This document shows positions 28,951 through 41,777 of a stretch of 64,000 nt of DNA, in pieces (the stretch's first letter is position 1; every line of letters starts with the position of its first letter). Where the stretch lies: positions 576,440,471 through 576,504,470 of the forward strand of contig NC_053390.1 of the NCBI RefSeq assembly GCF_905171765.1, given 5' to 3'. The notes beneath the pieces were generated by a model that worked only from the letters and a program-made list of their open reading frames with translations, was not told the origin of the DNA and ran no database searches. Made by a program: the position numbers and the translations under genes. This stretch comes from Bufo bufo. Taxonomy: Eukaryota; Chordata; Amphibia; Anura; Bufonidae.

Positions 28951-31310
28951 GCCCCTTTGCCCACCTAGGCTGCAAAAAAGTGTCACACATCTGGTATCTC
29001 CGTACTCAGGAGAAGGTGGGGAATGTGTTTTGGGGTGTCATTTTATATATACCCATGCTGGGTGAGAGAAATATCTTGGCAAAAGACAACTTTTCCCATT
29101 TTTTTATACAAAGTTGTCATTTGACCAAGATATTTATCTCACCCAGCATGGGTATATGTAAAAAGACACCCCAAAACACATTCCTCAACTTCTCCTGAGT
29201 ACGGGGATACCAGATGTGTGACACTTTTTTGCAGCCTAGGTGGGCAAAGGGGCCCATATTCCAAAGAGCACCTTTCGGATTTCACTCCTCATTTTTTCCT
29301 GAATTTGATTTCAAACTCCTTACCACACATTTGGGCCCCTAGAATACCAGGGCAGTATAACTACCCCACAAGTGACCCCATTTTGGAAAGAAGACACCCC
29401 AAGGTATTCCGTGAGGGGCATGGCGAGTTCCTAGAATTTTTTATTTTTTGTCACAAGTTAGTGGAAAATGATGATTTTTTTTTTATTTTTTTTTTCATAC
29501 AAAGTCTCATATTCCACAAACTTGTGACAAAAAATAAAAACTTCCATGAACTCACTATGCCCATCAGCGAATACCTTGGGGTCTCTTCTTTCCAAAATGG
29601 GGTCACTTGTGGGGTAGTTATACTGCCCTGGCATTCTAGGGGCCCAAATGTGTGGTAAGTAGGTAAATGACCTGTGAAATCCGAAAGGTGCTCTTTGGAA
29701 TGTGGGCCCCTTTGCCCACCTAGGCTGCAAAAAAGTGTCACACATCTGGTATCTCTGTATTCAGGAGAAGTTGAGGAATGTGTTTTGGGGTGTCTTTTTA
29801 CATATACCCATGCTGGGTGAGAGAAATATCTTGGTCAAATGCCAACTTTGTATAAAAAAATGGGAAAAGTTGTCTTTTGCCAAGATATTTCTCTCACCCA
29901 GCATGGGTATATGTAAAATGACACCCCAAAACACATTCCCCAACTTCTCCCGATTACGGAGATACCAGATGTGTGACACTTTTTTGCAGCCTAGGTGGGC
30001 AAAGGGGCCCATATTCAAAAGAGCACCTTTCGGATTTCACAGGTCATTTCTTACAGAATTTGATTTCAAACTCCTTACCACACATTTGGGCCCCTAGAAT
30101 GCCAGGGCAGTATAACTACCCCACAAGTGACCCCATTTTGGAAAGAAGAGACCCCAAGGTATTCGCTGATGGGCATAGTGAGTTCATGGAACTTTTTATT
30201 TTTTGTCACAAGTTAGTGGAATATGAGACTTTGTATGAAAAAAAAAATAAAAAAAAAAATAAGCATTTTCCACTAACTTGTGACAAAAAATAAAAAATTC
30301 TAGGAACTCGCCATGCCCCTCACGGAATACCTTGGGGTGTCTTCTTTCCAAAATGGGGTCACTTGTGGGGTAGTTATACTGCCCTGGCATTTTCCAGGGG
30401 CCCTAATGTGTGGTAAGTAGGTAAATGACCTGTGAAATCCTAAAGGTGCTCTTTGGAATATGTGCCCCTTTGCCCACCTAGGCTGCAAAAAAGTGTCACA
30501 CATGTGGTATCGCCGTATTCAGGAGAAGTTGGGGAATGTGTTTTGGGGTGTCATTTTACATATACCCATGCTGGGTGAGAGAAATATCTTGGCAAAAGAC
30601 AACTTTTCCCATTTTTTTTATACAAAGTTGGCATTTGACCAAGATATTTCTCTCACCCAGCATGGGTATATGTAAAATGACACCCCAAAACACATTCCCC
30701 AACTTCTCCTGAGTACGGCGATACCAGATGTGTGACACTTTTTTGCAGCCTAGATGCGCAAAGGTGCCCAAATTCCTTTTAGGAGGGCATTTTTAGACAT
30801 TTGGATACCAGACTTCTTCTCACGCTTTGGGGCCCCTAGAATGCCAGGGCAGTATAAATACCCCACATGTGACCCCATTTTGGAAAGAAGACACCCCAAG
30901 GTATTCAATGAGGGGCATGGCGAGTTCATAGAAATTTTTTTTTTTTGGCACAAGTTAGCGGAAATTGATATTTTTAATTTTTTTCTCACAAAGTCTCCCG
31001 TTCCGCTAACTTGGGACAAAAATTTCAATCTTTCATGGACTCAATATGCCCCTCACGGAATACCTGGGGGTGTCTTCTTTCCGAAATGGGGTCACATGTG
31101 GGGTATTTATACTGCCCTGGCATTCTAGGGGCCCTAAAGCGTGAGAAGAAGTCTGGAATATAAATGTCTAAAAAATTTTACGCATTTGGATTCCGTGAGG
31201 GGTATGGTGAGTTCATGTGAGATTTTATTTTTTGACACAAGTTAGTGGAATATGAGACTTTGTAAGAAAAAAATAAATAAATTCTGCTAACTTGGGCCAA
31301 AAAAATATCT
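28951..31310. repeat. Inverted-segment lattice, copy B (right of the retrotransposon)
   Basis: Palindrome centres near 29107, 29490, 29855, 30245, 30625, 30970 and 31275; one further centre near 23335 lies left of the insertion. Same two alternating centre types as in copy A. Confidence 0.83.
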
Positions 31311-31311
31311 G

Positions 31312-32925
31312 AATGGAGCCTTACAGAGGGGTGATCAATGACAGGGGGGTGATCAATGACAGGGGGGTGATCAATGACAGGGGGGGGATCAATGACAGGG
31401 GGTTGATCAATGACAGGGGGGTTGATCAATGACAGGGGGGTTGATCAATGACAGGGGGGTTGATCAGGGAGTCTATATGGGGTGATCACCACAGTCATTG
31501 ATCACGCCCCTGTAAGGCTTCATTCAGACGTCCGGATGCGTTTTGCGGATCCGATCCATCTATCAGTGGATCCGTAAAAATCATGCGGACGTCTGAATGG
31601 AGCTTTACAGGGGGGTAATCAATGACAGGGGGGTAATCAATGACAGGGGGGTGATCAGGGAGTCTATATGGGGTGATCACCACAGTCATTGATCACGCCC
31701 CTGTAAGGCTTGATTCAGACGTCCGGATGCGTTTTGCGGATCCGATCCATCTATCAGTGCATCCGTAAAAATCATGCGGACATCTGAATGGAGCTTTACA
31801 GGGGGGTAATCAATGACAGGGGGGTGATCAGGGAGTCTATATGGGGTGATCACCACAGTCATTGATCACTCCCCTGTAAGGCTTCATTCAGACGTCCGGA
31901 TGCGTTTTGCGGATCCGATCCATCTATCAGTGCATCCGTAAAAATCATGCGGACATCTGAATGGAGCTTTACAGGGGGGTAATCAATGACAGGGGGGTGA
32001 TCAGGGAGTCTATATGGGGTGATCACCACAGTCATTGATCATGCCCCTGTAAGGCTTCATTCAGACGTCCGGATGCGTTTTGCGGATCGGATCCATCTAT
32101 CAGTGCATCCGTAAAAATCATGCGGACATCTGAATGGAGCTTTACAGGGGGGTGATCAATGACAGGGGGGGTGATCAGGGAGTCTATATGGGGTGATCAC
32201 CACAGTCATTGATCATGCCCCTGTAAGGCTTCATTCAGACGTCCGGATGCGTTTTGCGGATCGGATCCATCTATCAGTGCATCCGTAAAAATCATGCGGA
32301 CATCTGAATGGAGCTTTACAGGGGGGTGATCAGGGAGTCTATATGGGGTGATCACCACAGTCAATGATCATGCCCCTGTAAGGCTTCATTCAGACGTCCG
32401 GATGCGTTTTGCGGATCGGATCCATCTATCAGTGCATCCGTAAAAATCATGCGGACATCTGAATGGAGCTTTACAGGGGGGTGATCAGGGAGTCTATATG
32501 GGGTGATCACCACAGTCATTGATCACGCCCCTGTAAGGCTTCATTCAGACGTCCGGATGCGTTTTGCGGATCCGATCTATCTATCAGTGGATCCGTAAAA
32601 ATCATGCGGACGTCTGAATGGAGCTTTACAGGGGTGTAATCAATGACAGGGGGGGTGATCAGGGAGTCTATATGGGGTGATAACCACAGTCATTGATCAC
32701 GCCCCTGTAAGGCTTCATTCAGACGTCCGGATGCGTTTTGCGGATCCGATCCATCTATCAGTGGATCCGTAAAAATCATGCGGACATCTGAATGGAGCTT
32801 TACAGGGGGGTAATCAATGACAGGGGGGTGATCAATGACAGGGGGGTGATCAGGGAGTCTATATGGGGTGATCAGGGGTGATCAGGGGTGATCAGGGGCT
32901 AATAAGGGGTTAATAAGTGACGGGG
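31312..32925 (-). repeat. Tandem array with internal hairpins, copy B (about 9 units)
   Basis: GGGAGTCTATATGGGG recurs near 31467, 31657, 31832, 32004, 32178, 32334, 32488, 32660 and 32851, a spacing of about 155-190 bp. Each interval holds a hairpin with arms TTCAGACGTCCG and CGGACRTCTGAA. Confidence 0.87.
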
Positions 32926-32971
32926 GGGGGGTGTAGTGTAGTGTAGTGGTGCTTGGTGGGACTTTACTGAG

Positions 32972-33139
32972 CTACCTGTGTCCTCTGGTGGTCGATCCAA
33001 ACAAATGGGACCACCAGAGGACCAGGTAGCAGGTATATTAGACGCTGTTATCAAAACAGCGTCTAATATACCTGTTAGGGGTTAAAAAAAACACATCTCC
33101 AGCCTGCCAGCGAACGATCGCCGCTGGCAGGCTGGAGAT
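32972..33139 (-). repeat. Three-hairpin subterminal cassette, copy B
   Basis: Reverse-orientation equivalent of 6565-6732, all three stems retained, loops slightly different. Confidence 0.85.
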
Positions 33140-33297
33140 CAACTCTCTTACCTTCCGTTCCTGTGAGCGCGCGCGCCTGTGTGCGCGCGTTCACAGGAAA
33201 TCTCGGCCATCGCGAGATGACGCATATATGCGTGACTCTGCGCAGGGCTGCCACCTCCGGAACGCGATCCTGCGTTAGGCGGTCCGGAGGTGGTTAA

Positions 33298-34904
33298 ACA
33301 AACAAGAGACATGGAGCTTGTAAAATACCTATAAAAATATATCTTTATTAGCGTATCAATAAATTACAAGCATATTACCGTTAAAAAATGAAGGTGGCAG
33401 AGAAAAGACACCATCCCAGCTTTACACAGACCGCATATATTAATAAATACAATAGCAACAACTAATCTAAATAGTAGAACAATATCACGATGGGTCAGCA
33501 GTGTCAGGATCATGAAACAATAATTACCCAGAACCAACCGCAACTCAGTGCAGATAAGCCCTATCGAAGTATGCAATAAAACATGAAGCCGACTCACCTA
33601 AGCAAGTGAGACTGTGAAAGCCAGGATGGCACTACCCCGACGCGCGTTTTTGCGTGCTTTCGTCCGGGGCTAACGCCATCAACTGTAGGATCACCTATTT
33701 AAAACCCACAGCCCCCTATAGAATGCTGCGCCCAGATAGTGGCAAATCTCATTCACCTGTTTGTGGGCGCACGATGCGCGAAATGCCGCCGCTGTTGCAC
33801 TCGTCACACCGATCCGCCCGCCACCACTTCACAAACCAGGTTACGTGATGCGGGAGGCCGACGTAGAGACGCACAGGCGAGAGGCGCCGAGCGCGGCACC
33901 ATGCAAACGCGCGCACCAATCCCAGGAAAAGGAGATCGACCAAGAGTACTAGAGATTGGCTCCCTCTGCAGTCCATGAATGGCCATTACATACCACAGCA
34001 ATAGACATAGTTGATCAGTGACCTATTGTAATCATATCAAGACAATTGTATGCTATACTATTATGAATAAATAAACATGATTATGTTGTGCTACTAATAC
34101 ATTATTATTAATTATATGTAAAATAAATAAAAACACAAATGGGGATAAAAAAAATTGTGCTAGCAGTGACAAAATGGAAACAATATACACAATGTCACAG
34201 GAAGTGACCAAATGAAGTTAAAAAGGGGTAAAACACGTGTAAAGTGAAAATTATGGTGAGGAAGTAGAGTGTATTGGTGTGCCTATTCTATTAGGCAAGT
34301 GAAAAGAACAAACCATCACATAATGGTGTGAGGTAATAATGTGTAATAGATACAATAAATACAGCAACATTATTAAAATGTTTCCAGAGCAAAGAAGGCC
34401 ATCAACTCCAAAAACGTCCCAAAGGGGCTGCTGGAGAGCTTGTTCTAAAAATGCATAGTATCCTTTAAAAGTCTTGGATTAGCGTGACGCCGGGCGTGAG
34501 GACTGTGGGTTTTAAATAGGTGATCCTACAGTGACGGGGTTACCCCCGGACGAAGGCACGCCAAAACGCACGTCATCCTGGCTTTCACAGTCTCACTTGC
34601 TTAGGTGAGTCGGCTTCATGTTTTATTGCATACTTCGATAGGGCTTATCTGCACTGAGTTGCGGTTGGTTCTGGGTAATTATTGTTTCATGATCCTGACA
34701 CTGCTGACCCATCGTGATATTGTTCTACTATTTAGATTAGTTATTGGTATTGTATTTATTAATATATGCGGTCTGTGTAAAGCTGGGATGGTGTCTTTTC
34801 TCTGCCACCTTCATTTTTTAACGGTAATATGCTTGTAATTTATTGATACGCTAATAAAGATATATTTTTATAGGTATTTTACAAGCTCCATGTCTCTTGT
34901 TTGT
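33298..34904. mobile_element. 1.6-kb palindromic element between copies B and C
   Basis: Arms of roughly 400 bp (33298 to about 33708, and about 34500 to 34904) are near-complementary; both outer ends read AAACAAACAAGAGACATGG in inverted orientation and abut the TTAA of the flanking composites. The 0.8-kb core (33709-34499) has no recognisable coding sequence. Each arm carries a GGACGAA(A/G)GCACGC...AAAACGC segment resembling a decayed hammerhead core. Confidence 0.75.
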
Positions 34905-35063
34905 TTAACCGCTTGCCGCCACGCTAACGCCGAAAGGCGTCATTGCGGCGGCTCCCCCAGGCTACGCTAACGCCAATAGGCGTCATCTCGCGTGAGCCGA
35001 GATTTCCTGTGAACGCGCGCACACAGGCGCGCGCGCTCACAGGAACGGAAGGTAAGAGAGTTG

Positions 35064-35231
35064 ATCTCCAGCCTGCCAGCGGCGATCGTTCGCTGGCAGG
35101 CTGGAAATGTGTTTTTTTTAACCCCTAACAGGTATATTAGACGCTGTTTTGATAACAGCGTCTAATATACCTGCTACCTGGTCCTCTGGTGGTCCCCTTT
35201 GTTTGGATCGACCACCAGAGGACACAGGTAG
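35064..35231 (+). repeat. Three-hairpin subterminal cassette, copy C
   Basis: All three stems as in copy A, same order and spacing despite the different outer end of this copy. Confidence 0.85.
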
Positions 35232-35282
35232 CTCAGTAAAGTAGCACCAAGCACCACTACACTACACTACACCCCCCCCGTC

Positions 35283-36955
35283 ACTTATTAACCCCTTATT
35301 AGCCCCTGATCACCCCATATAGACTCCCTGATCACCCCCCTGTCATTGATTACCCCCCTGTCATTGATCACACCGCTGTAAAGCTCCATTCAGACGTCCG
35401 CATGATTTTTACGGATCCACTGATAGATGGATCGGATCCGCAAAACGCACACGGACGTCTGAATGGAGCCTTACAGGGGCGTGATCAATGACTGTGGTGA
35501 TCACCCCATATAGACTCCCTCATCACCCCCCTGTCATTGATCACACCCCTGTAAAGTTCCATTCAGACGTCCGCATGATTTTTACGGATCCACTGATAGA
35601 TGGATCGGATCCGCAAAACGCACACGGACGTCTGAATGGAGCCTTACAGGGGCGTGATCAATGACTGTGGTGATCACCCCATATAGACTCCCTGATCACC
35701 CCCCTGTCATTGATTACCCCCCTGTCATTGATCACACCCCTGTAAAGCTCCATTCAGACGTCCGCATGATTTTTACGGATCCACTGATAGATGGATCGGA
35801 TCCGCAAAACGCATACGGACGTCTGAATGGAGCCTTACAGGGGCGTGATCAATGACTGTGGTGATCACCCCATATAGACTCCCTCATCACCCCCCTGTCA
35901 TTGATCACACCCCTGTAAAGCTCTATTCAGACGTCCGCATGATTTTTACGGATCCACTGATAGATGGATCGGATCCGCAAAACGCACACGGACGTCTGAA
36001 TGGAGCCTTACAGGGGCGTGATCAATGACTGTGGTGATCACCCCATATAGACTCCCTGATCACCCCCCTGTCATTGATTACCCCCCTGTCATTGATCACA
36101 CCCCTGTAAAGCTCCATTCAGACGTCCGCATGATTTTTACGGATCCACTGATAGATGGATCGGATCCGCAAAACGCATACGGACGTCTGAATGGAGCCTT
36201 ACAGGGGCGTGATCAATGATTGTGGTGATCACCCCATATAGACTCCCTCATCACCCCCCTGTCATTGATCACACCCCTGTAAAGCTCTATTCAGACGTCC
36301 GCATGATTTTTACGGATCCACTGATAGATGGATCGGATCCGCAAAACACATACGGACATCTGAATGGAGCCTTATAGGGGGGTGATCAATGACAGGGGGG
36401 TGATCACCCCATATAGACTCCCTGATCACCCCCCTGTCATTGATCACCCCCCCTGTCATTGATCACCCCCCCCTGTCATTGATTACCCCCCTGTCATTGA
36501 TCACACCCCTGTAAAGCTCCATTCAGACGTCCGCATGATTTTTACGGATCCACTGATAGATGGATCAAATCCGCAAAACGCATACGGACGTCTGAATGGA
36601 GCCTTACAGGGGCATGATCAATGACTGTGGTGATCACCCCATATAGACTCCCTGATCACCCCCCTGTCATTGATTACCCCCCTGTCATTGATTACCCCCC
36701 CTGTCAGGCTGCATTCAGATGTCCGTATGATTTTTACAGATCCACGGATACATGGATCGGATCCGCAAAACACATACGGACATCTGAATAGAGCCTTATA
36801 AGGGGGTGATCAATGACAGGGGGGTGATCACCCCATATAGACTCCCTGATCACCCCCCCTGTCATTGATCACCCCCCCTGTCATTGATCACCCCCCTGTC
36901 ATTGATCACCCCCCTGTCATTGATCACCCTCTGTAAGGCTCCATTCAGACATTTT
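35283..36955 (+). repeat. Tandem array with internal hairpins, copy C (about 9 units)
   Basis: CATATAGACTCCCT recurs about nine times at roughly 180-bp spacing, with hairpins TTCAGACGTCCG/CGGACGTCTGAA between. Pairs of units appear repeated as a higher-order unit (35661-36024 versus 36025-36388). Confidence 0.86.
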
Positions 36956-38830
36956 TTTGGCCCAAGTTAGCGGAAATTATTATTTTTTTCTTACAAAGTC
37001 TCATATTCCACTAACTTGTGTCAAAAAATTAAATCTCACATGAACTCACCATACCCCTCACGGAATCCAAATGCGTAAATTTTTTTAGACATTTATATTC
37101 CAGACTTCTTCTCACGCTTTAGGGCCCCTAGAATGCCAGGGCAGTATAAATACCCACATGTGACCCCATTTCGGAAAGAAGACACCCCCAGGTATTCCGT
37201 GAGGGGCATATTGAGTCCATGAAAGATTGAAATTTTTGTCCCAAGTTAGCGGAAAGTGAGACTTTGTGAGAAAAAAATAAAAAATATCAATTTCCGCTAA
37301 CTTGTGCCAAAAATTTTTTTTTTCTATGAACTCGCCATGCCCCTCATTGAATACCTTGGGGTGTCTTCTTTCCAAAATGGGGTCACATGTGGGGTATTTA
37401 TACTGCCCTGGCATTCTAGGGGCCCCAAAGCGTGAGAAGAAGTCTGGTATCCAAATGTCTAAAAATGCCCTCCTAAAAGGAATTTGGGCACCTTTGCGCA
37501 TCTAGGCTGCAAAAAAAGTGTCACACATCTGGTATCGCCGTACTCAGGAGAAGTTGGGGAATGTGTTTTGGGGTGTCATTTTACATATACCCATGCTGGG
37601 TGAGAGAAATATCTTGGTCAAATGCCAACTTTGTATAAAAAAATGGGAAAAGTTGTCTTTTGCCAAGATATTTCTCTCACCCAGCATGGGTATATGTAAA
37701 ATGACCCCCCAAAACACATTCCCCAACTTCTCCTGAATACGGCGATACCACATGTGTGACACTTTTTTGCAGCCTTTGTGGGCAAAGGGGCCCATATTCC
37801 AAAGAGCACCTTTAGGATTTCACATGTCATTTACCTACTTACCACACATTAGGGCCCCTGGAAAATGCCAGGGCAGTATAACTACCCCACAAGTGACCCC
37901 ATTTTGGAAAGAAGACACCCCAAGGTATTCTGTGAGGGGCATGGCGAGTTCCTAGAATTTTTTATTTTTTGTCACAAGTTAGTGGAAAATGATGATTTTT
38001 TTTTTCTTACAAAGTCTCATATTCCACTAACTTGTGACAAAAAATAAAAACTTCCACGAACTCACTATGCCCATCAGCGAATACCTTGGGGTGTCTTCTT
38101 TCTAAAATGGGGTCACTTGTGGGGTAGTTATACTGCCCTGGCATTCTAGGGGCCCAAATGTGTGGTAAGGAGTTTGAAATCAAATTCTGTAAAAAATGAC
38201 CAGTGAAATCCGAAAGGTGCTCTTTGGAATATGGGCCCCTTTGCCCACCTAGGCTGCAAAAAAGTGTCACACATCTGGTATCTCCGTATTCAGGAGAAGT
38301 TGGGGAATGTGTTTTGGGGTGTCATTTTACATATACCCATGCTGGGTGAGAGAAATATCTTGGCAAAAGACATCTTTTACCATTTTTTTTATACAAAGTT
38401 GTCTTTTGCCAAGATATTTCTCTCACCCAGCATGGGTATATGTAAAATGACACCCCAAAACACATTCCCCAACTTCTCCTGAATACGGAGATACCACATG
38501 TGTGACACTTTTTTGCAGCCTAGGTGGGCAAAGGGGCCCACATTCCAAAGAGCACCTTTTGGATTTCACCAGCCATTTTTTACAGAATTTGATTTCAAAC
38601 TCCTTACCACACATTTGGGCCCCTAGAATGCCAGGGCAGTATAACTACCCCACAAGTGACCCCATTTTGGAAAGAAGACATCCCAAGGTATTCGCTGATG
38701 GGCATAGTGAGTTCATGGAAGCTTTTATTTTTTGTCAGAAGTTAGTGGAATATGAGACTTTGTAAGAAAAAAAAAAAAAAAAAATCATCATTTTCCGCTA
38801 ACTTGTGACAAAAAATAAAAAGTTCTATGA
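36956..38830. repeat. Inverted-segment lattice, copy C
   Basis: Palindrome centres near 36985, 37290, 37645, 38000, 38395 and 38775, in the same order as copy A. Confidence 0.83.
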
Positions 38831-39386
38831 ACTCACTATGCCCATCAGCGAATACCTTAGGGTGTCTACTTTCCGAAATGGGGTCATTTGTGGGGTGTTT
38901 GTACTGTCTGGGCATTGTAGAACCTCAGGAAACATGACAGGTGCTCAGAAAGTCAGAGCTGCTTCAAAAAGCGGAAATTCACATTTTTGTACCATAGTTT
39001 GTAAACGCTATAACTTTTACCCAAACCATTTTTTTTTTACCCAAACATTTTTTTTTTATCAAAGACATGTAGAACAATAAATTTAAAGCAAAATTTATAT
39101 ATGGATCTCGTTTTTTTTTGCAAAATTTTACAACTGAAAGTGAAAAATGTCATTTTTTTGCAAAAAAATCGTTAAATTTCGATTAATAACAAAAAAAGTA
39201 AAAATGTCAGCAGCAATGAAATACCACCAAATGAAATCTCTATTAGTGAGAAGAAAAGGAGGTAAAATTCATTTGGGTGGTAAGTTGCATGACCGAGCAA
39301 TAAACGGTGAAAGTAGTGTAGTGCCGATTTGTAAAAAAGGGCCTGGTCTTTAGGGGGGTATAAACCTGTGGTCCTTAAGTGGTTAA

Positions 39387-40026
39387 TTTCTCTCCTGACT
39401 ATTGGTGGATTCAGTCCCAACTCTTAGCGTCCTAAAGTGGCTGAGTCAAGGTTGTTAACCCTGACCTATTCATACAGTACTATTAAATAGTCCAACTATA
39501 CAACTGATAATTTTTTTCAAAAAGTTTTTAAAATTCAATTTAATAAATTCAATGGATCACAGACTGTTGTGCCTCATGTACTGATGGTTATATTATACTA
39601 GACTCTACAACAATACAGAGCCAAAAACTGGTTTAGAAAATGATGAGATGGGCCTGCCGGCCCAGCCTCCTATCCGCCCACACCACGCCCCTTTTCTCAA
39701 TCTGTCAGAAGAGTAGCATGAGCAGGGAAATGTCACAGACAAATTCTGCAACTGATATATTCCACCAAATGGATATATATCAGTTCATAAATGAGCCCCA
39801 TTGTTAATAGAGATGAGTCAATCCTCTGACATTCTTTTTAGTTCTGATTCTACCTATTTGACCATCAGATTCAATTAGGTGTGAATTTGATCCAAATCAA
39901 GAGTACCCCAATTGCCCTGAAAAGTCATGTGTGAAACTCTTGGGTCTCCTAATGATTGCTTCCTAGACAAAACGAGACATTATAACTAATGAAGAAAGGT
40001 ATTTGGGAATATATTTATAATAAAGT
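39387..40026. other. Unassigned region
   Basis: AT-rich; no open frame, repeat border or RNA-like structure recognised. Confidence 0.3.
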
Positions 40027-40040
40027 CATAGGCGTGCGCA

Positions 40041-40924
40041 GCCTATTGCATTAGGGTGTGCACCCTAAAGCACAAACACACGCCGCGCGCGTGTATGTAT
40101 GTATATATATATATTATAGCCACAGATCCTCCATAACAGTGTGTAAATTTTTATTGTACTAACTAACCTAATACTTAAAAGACAAGCTTTCAAGAGTTTT
40201 CCTTTCTTCCTCGGTACGCTTGAGTATTCAGAAACAATCTATTCCTAAGGGTGGGTTCACATCTGCCTTATGCCATTCCGTTATAGGTTCCGTTTCAAAC
40301 GGAATATAACGGAATGGCCAGATGGAATGCAAAACAGAAACCTTTAAGAGGCATTCCGTTTTGCTCTGTCCTAATAGAAGTTTATGAGAAAGCATAACGG
40401 ATCCGTCTGGGTCCCCTTATGCAAGATGGAAAACAAAGTCCTGTCGACAGGACTTTGTTTTCCGTCTTGCATAACGGGAACCAGATGGAGCCGTTTTGAT
40501 TCCCATAGACTTTTATGAGGACGGAGAGCAAACGGAAAGCCTCTTGCAGAGTCTGCACTGTACGAGAGAGAGATAGCAGTGGCTGTAAAGGGAAAAGTTC
40601 CAGAGCACACAATGACAGCCCCAGAGCCTTTCTGCTGCCTGACCAACCGTATGCTGCCACAGCGCCAGCCCAGCCTGCAGGACATCAGAGAGGCCTGGGG
40701 TCCACATTATAGCACCACTACATTTACTTATTATCAAAAAGCATCATACATAACAAAAAAAAAACAACAACAATTTTTTACTGTCCCTTTAAGCAAAAGC
40801 CAGAATATAATAAAAGACAAAAACATTAAACTATATTTATAATAAAACAATTTACTTACAAAAGAAGCTATTCAGTCGTCTGCTGTGCCGTCCTCTGCTT
40901 GCTTCCACGGATTCTTTGCCCTCC
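40041..40924. other. Noncoding left portion of the TIR element
   Basis: A GTGGGTTCACATCTGCC start near 40251 and inverted AACGGAA-rich blocks up to about 40500 look like part of a MITE; its far end was not found. The rest shows nothing recognisable. Confidence 0.35.
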
Positions 40925-41040
40925 TTTCTGTCTCTCCTCAGTGCGCAGGCGCACTGTTATGGGGGATCTGTGGATGACGCACTGTTATGGGGGATCTGTG
41001 GATGACGCACTGTTATGGGGGACCTGTGGATGACACACTG

Positions 41041-41349
41041 TTAGGGCTGTTTCACATGAGCGGATGCCGTGCGTGACATCCGCTCCGTGAATGACAGCCA
41101 AGACCCGATGCAGACTGCAGAAGCACTAACATGATTGATAATGCTCCGTGCCTCTCTGTGATCTCTTTACTACGAAATCACAGTGACAACTTTATCTCAC
41201 TGTGATTTCGTAATAAAGAGATCACAGAGAGGCACGGAGCATTATCAGTCATGTTAATGCTCCGTGCTTCTGCAGTCTGCATCGGGTCTTGGCTGTCATT
41301 CACGGAGCGGATGTCACGCACGGCATCCGCTCGTGTGAAACAGCTCTTA
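41041..41349. mobile_element. Harbinger-like palindromic MITE (303 bp) with TTA duplication
   Basis: Nearly complementary arms of about 150 bp starting GGGCTGTTTCACATGAGCGG (41044) and ending GTGTGAAACAGCTC (41346), flanked by TTA on both sides within the minisatellite unit CACTGTTATGGGG. Confidence 0.8.
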
Positions 41350-41769
41350 TGGGGGACCTGTGGATGACGCACTGTTATGGGCATCTGTGGATGACACTAT
41401 TATGGGGGCATCTGTGGATGACACTATTATGGGGGCATCTGTGGATGGCACTGTTATAGGCATCTGTGGATGAAACTGGTATGGGCATCAGTGGATGACA
41501 CACTGTTATGAGGCATCTGGGGATGACACTGTTATGGGGGCATCTGTGGATGACACTGTTATGGGGGCATCTGTGGATGACGCACTGTTATGGGCATCTG
41601 TGGATGTCACTGTTATGGGCATCAGTGGATGACACACTGTTATGAGGCATCTGCGGATGACACTGTTATGGGGCATCTGTGGATGACGCACTGTTATGGG
41701 CATCTGTGGATGACACTGTTATGGGCATCTGTGGATGACACTGTTATGGGTATCAGTGGATGACACACT

Positions 41770-41777
41770 GTTATGAG
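41770..41777. repeat. 8-bp target duplication, left, of the hAT element
   Basis: GTTATGAG, identical to 49349-49356; both lie in the minisatellite. Confidence 0.9.

Larger units (their letters stand above)
22733..33297 (-). mobile_element. Composite TTAA-flanked element, copy B, interrupted by a retrotransposon
   Basis: Reverse orientation relative to copy A: AT-rich end at 22733 and GC-rich end at 33293, TTAA at both borders. Without the 5.4-kb retrotransposon (23577-28945) and one 5-bp duplication it is about 5.2 kb. Contents mirror copy A: AT-rich terminal block, inverted lattice (23040-23571 and 28951-31310), array with about 9 units (31312-32925), three-hairpin cassette (32972-33139) and CG-rich end. 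Noncoding. Confidence 0.8.
34905..39386 (+). mobile_element. Composite TTAA-flanked element, copy C (divergent subfamily)
   Basis: TTAA at 34905-34908 and 39383-39386. Same plan as copy A, but its outer ends differ: TTAACCGCTTGCCGCCACGC at the GC-rich side and CCTTAAGTGGTTAA at the AT-rich side, so the ends evolve separately from the interior. Contains the cassette (35064-35231), array (35283-36955) and lattice (36956-38830). Noncoding. Confidence 0.8.
40925..41777 (+). repeat. Minisatellite, GCATCTGTGGATGACACTG-type units
   Basis: Units of about 27-33 bp reading (GG)CATCTGTGGATGAC(G)CACTGTTATGGG, about 20 copies, interrupted by the Harbinger-like MITE at 41041-41349 and ending at the hAT insertion. 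Confidence 0.88.

Noticed and set aside
31312..32925. CRISPR-like look of regularly spaced repeats
   Set aside because: Spacing is occupied by related hairpin sequence rather than unique spacers, the host is a vertebrate, and no cas genes exist here.
33298..34904. Mirror-image 77-codon frames (MSRLHVLLHTSIG) as a duplicated gene
   Set aside because: They are the two arms of a palindromic repeat, with no known domain.
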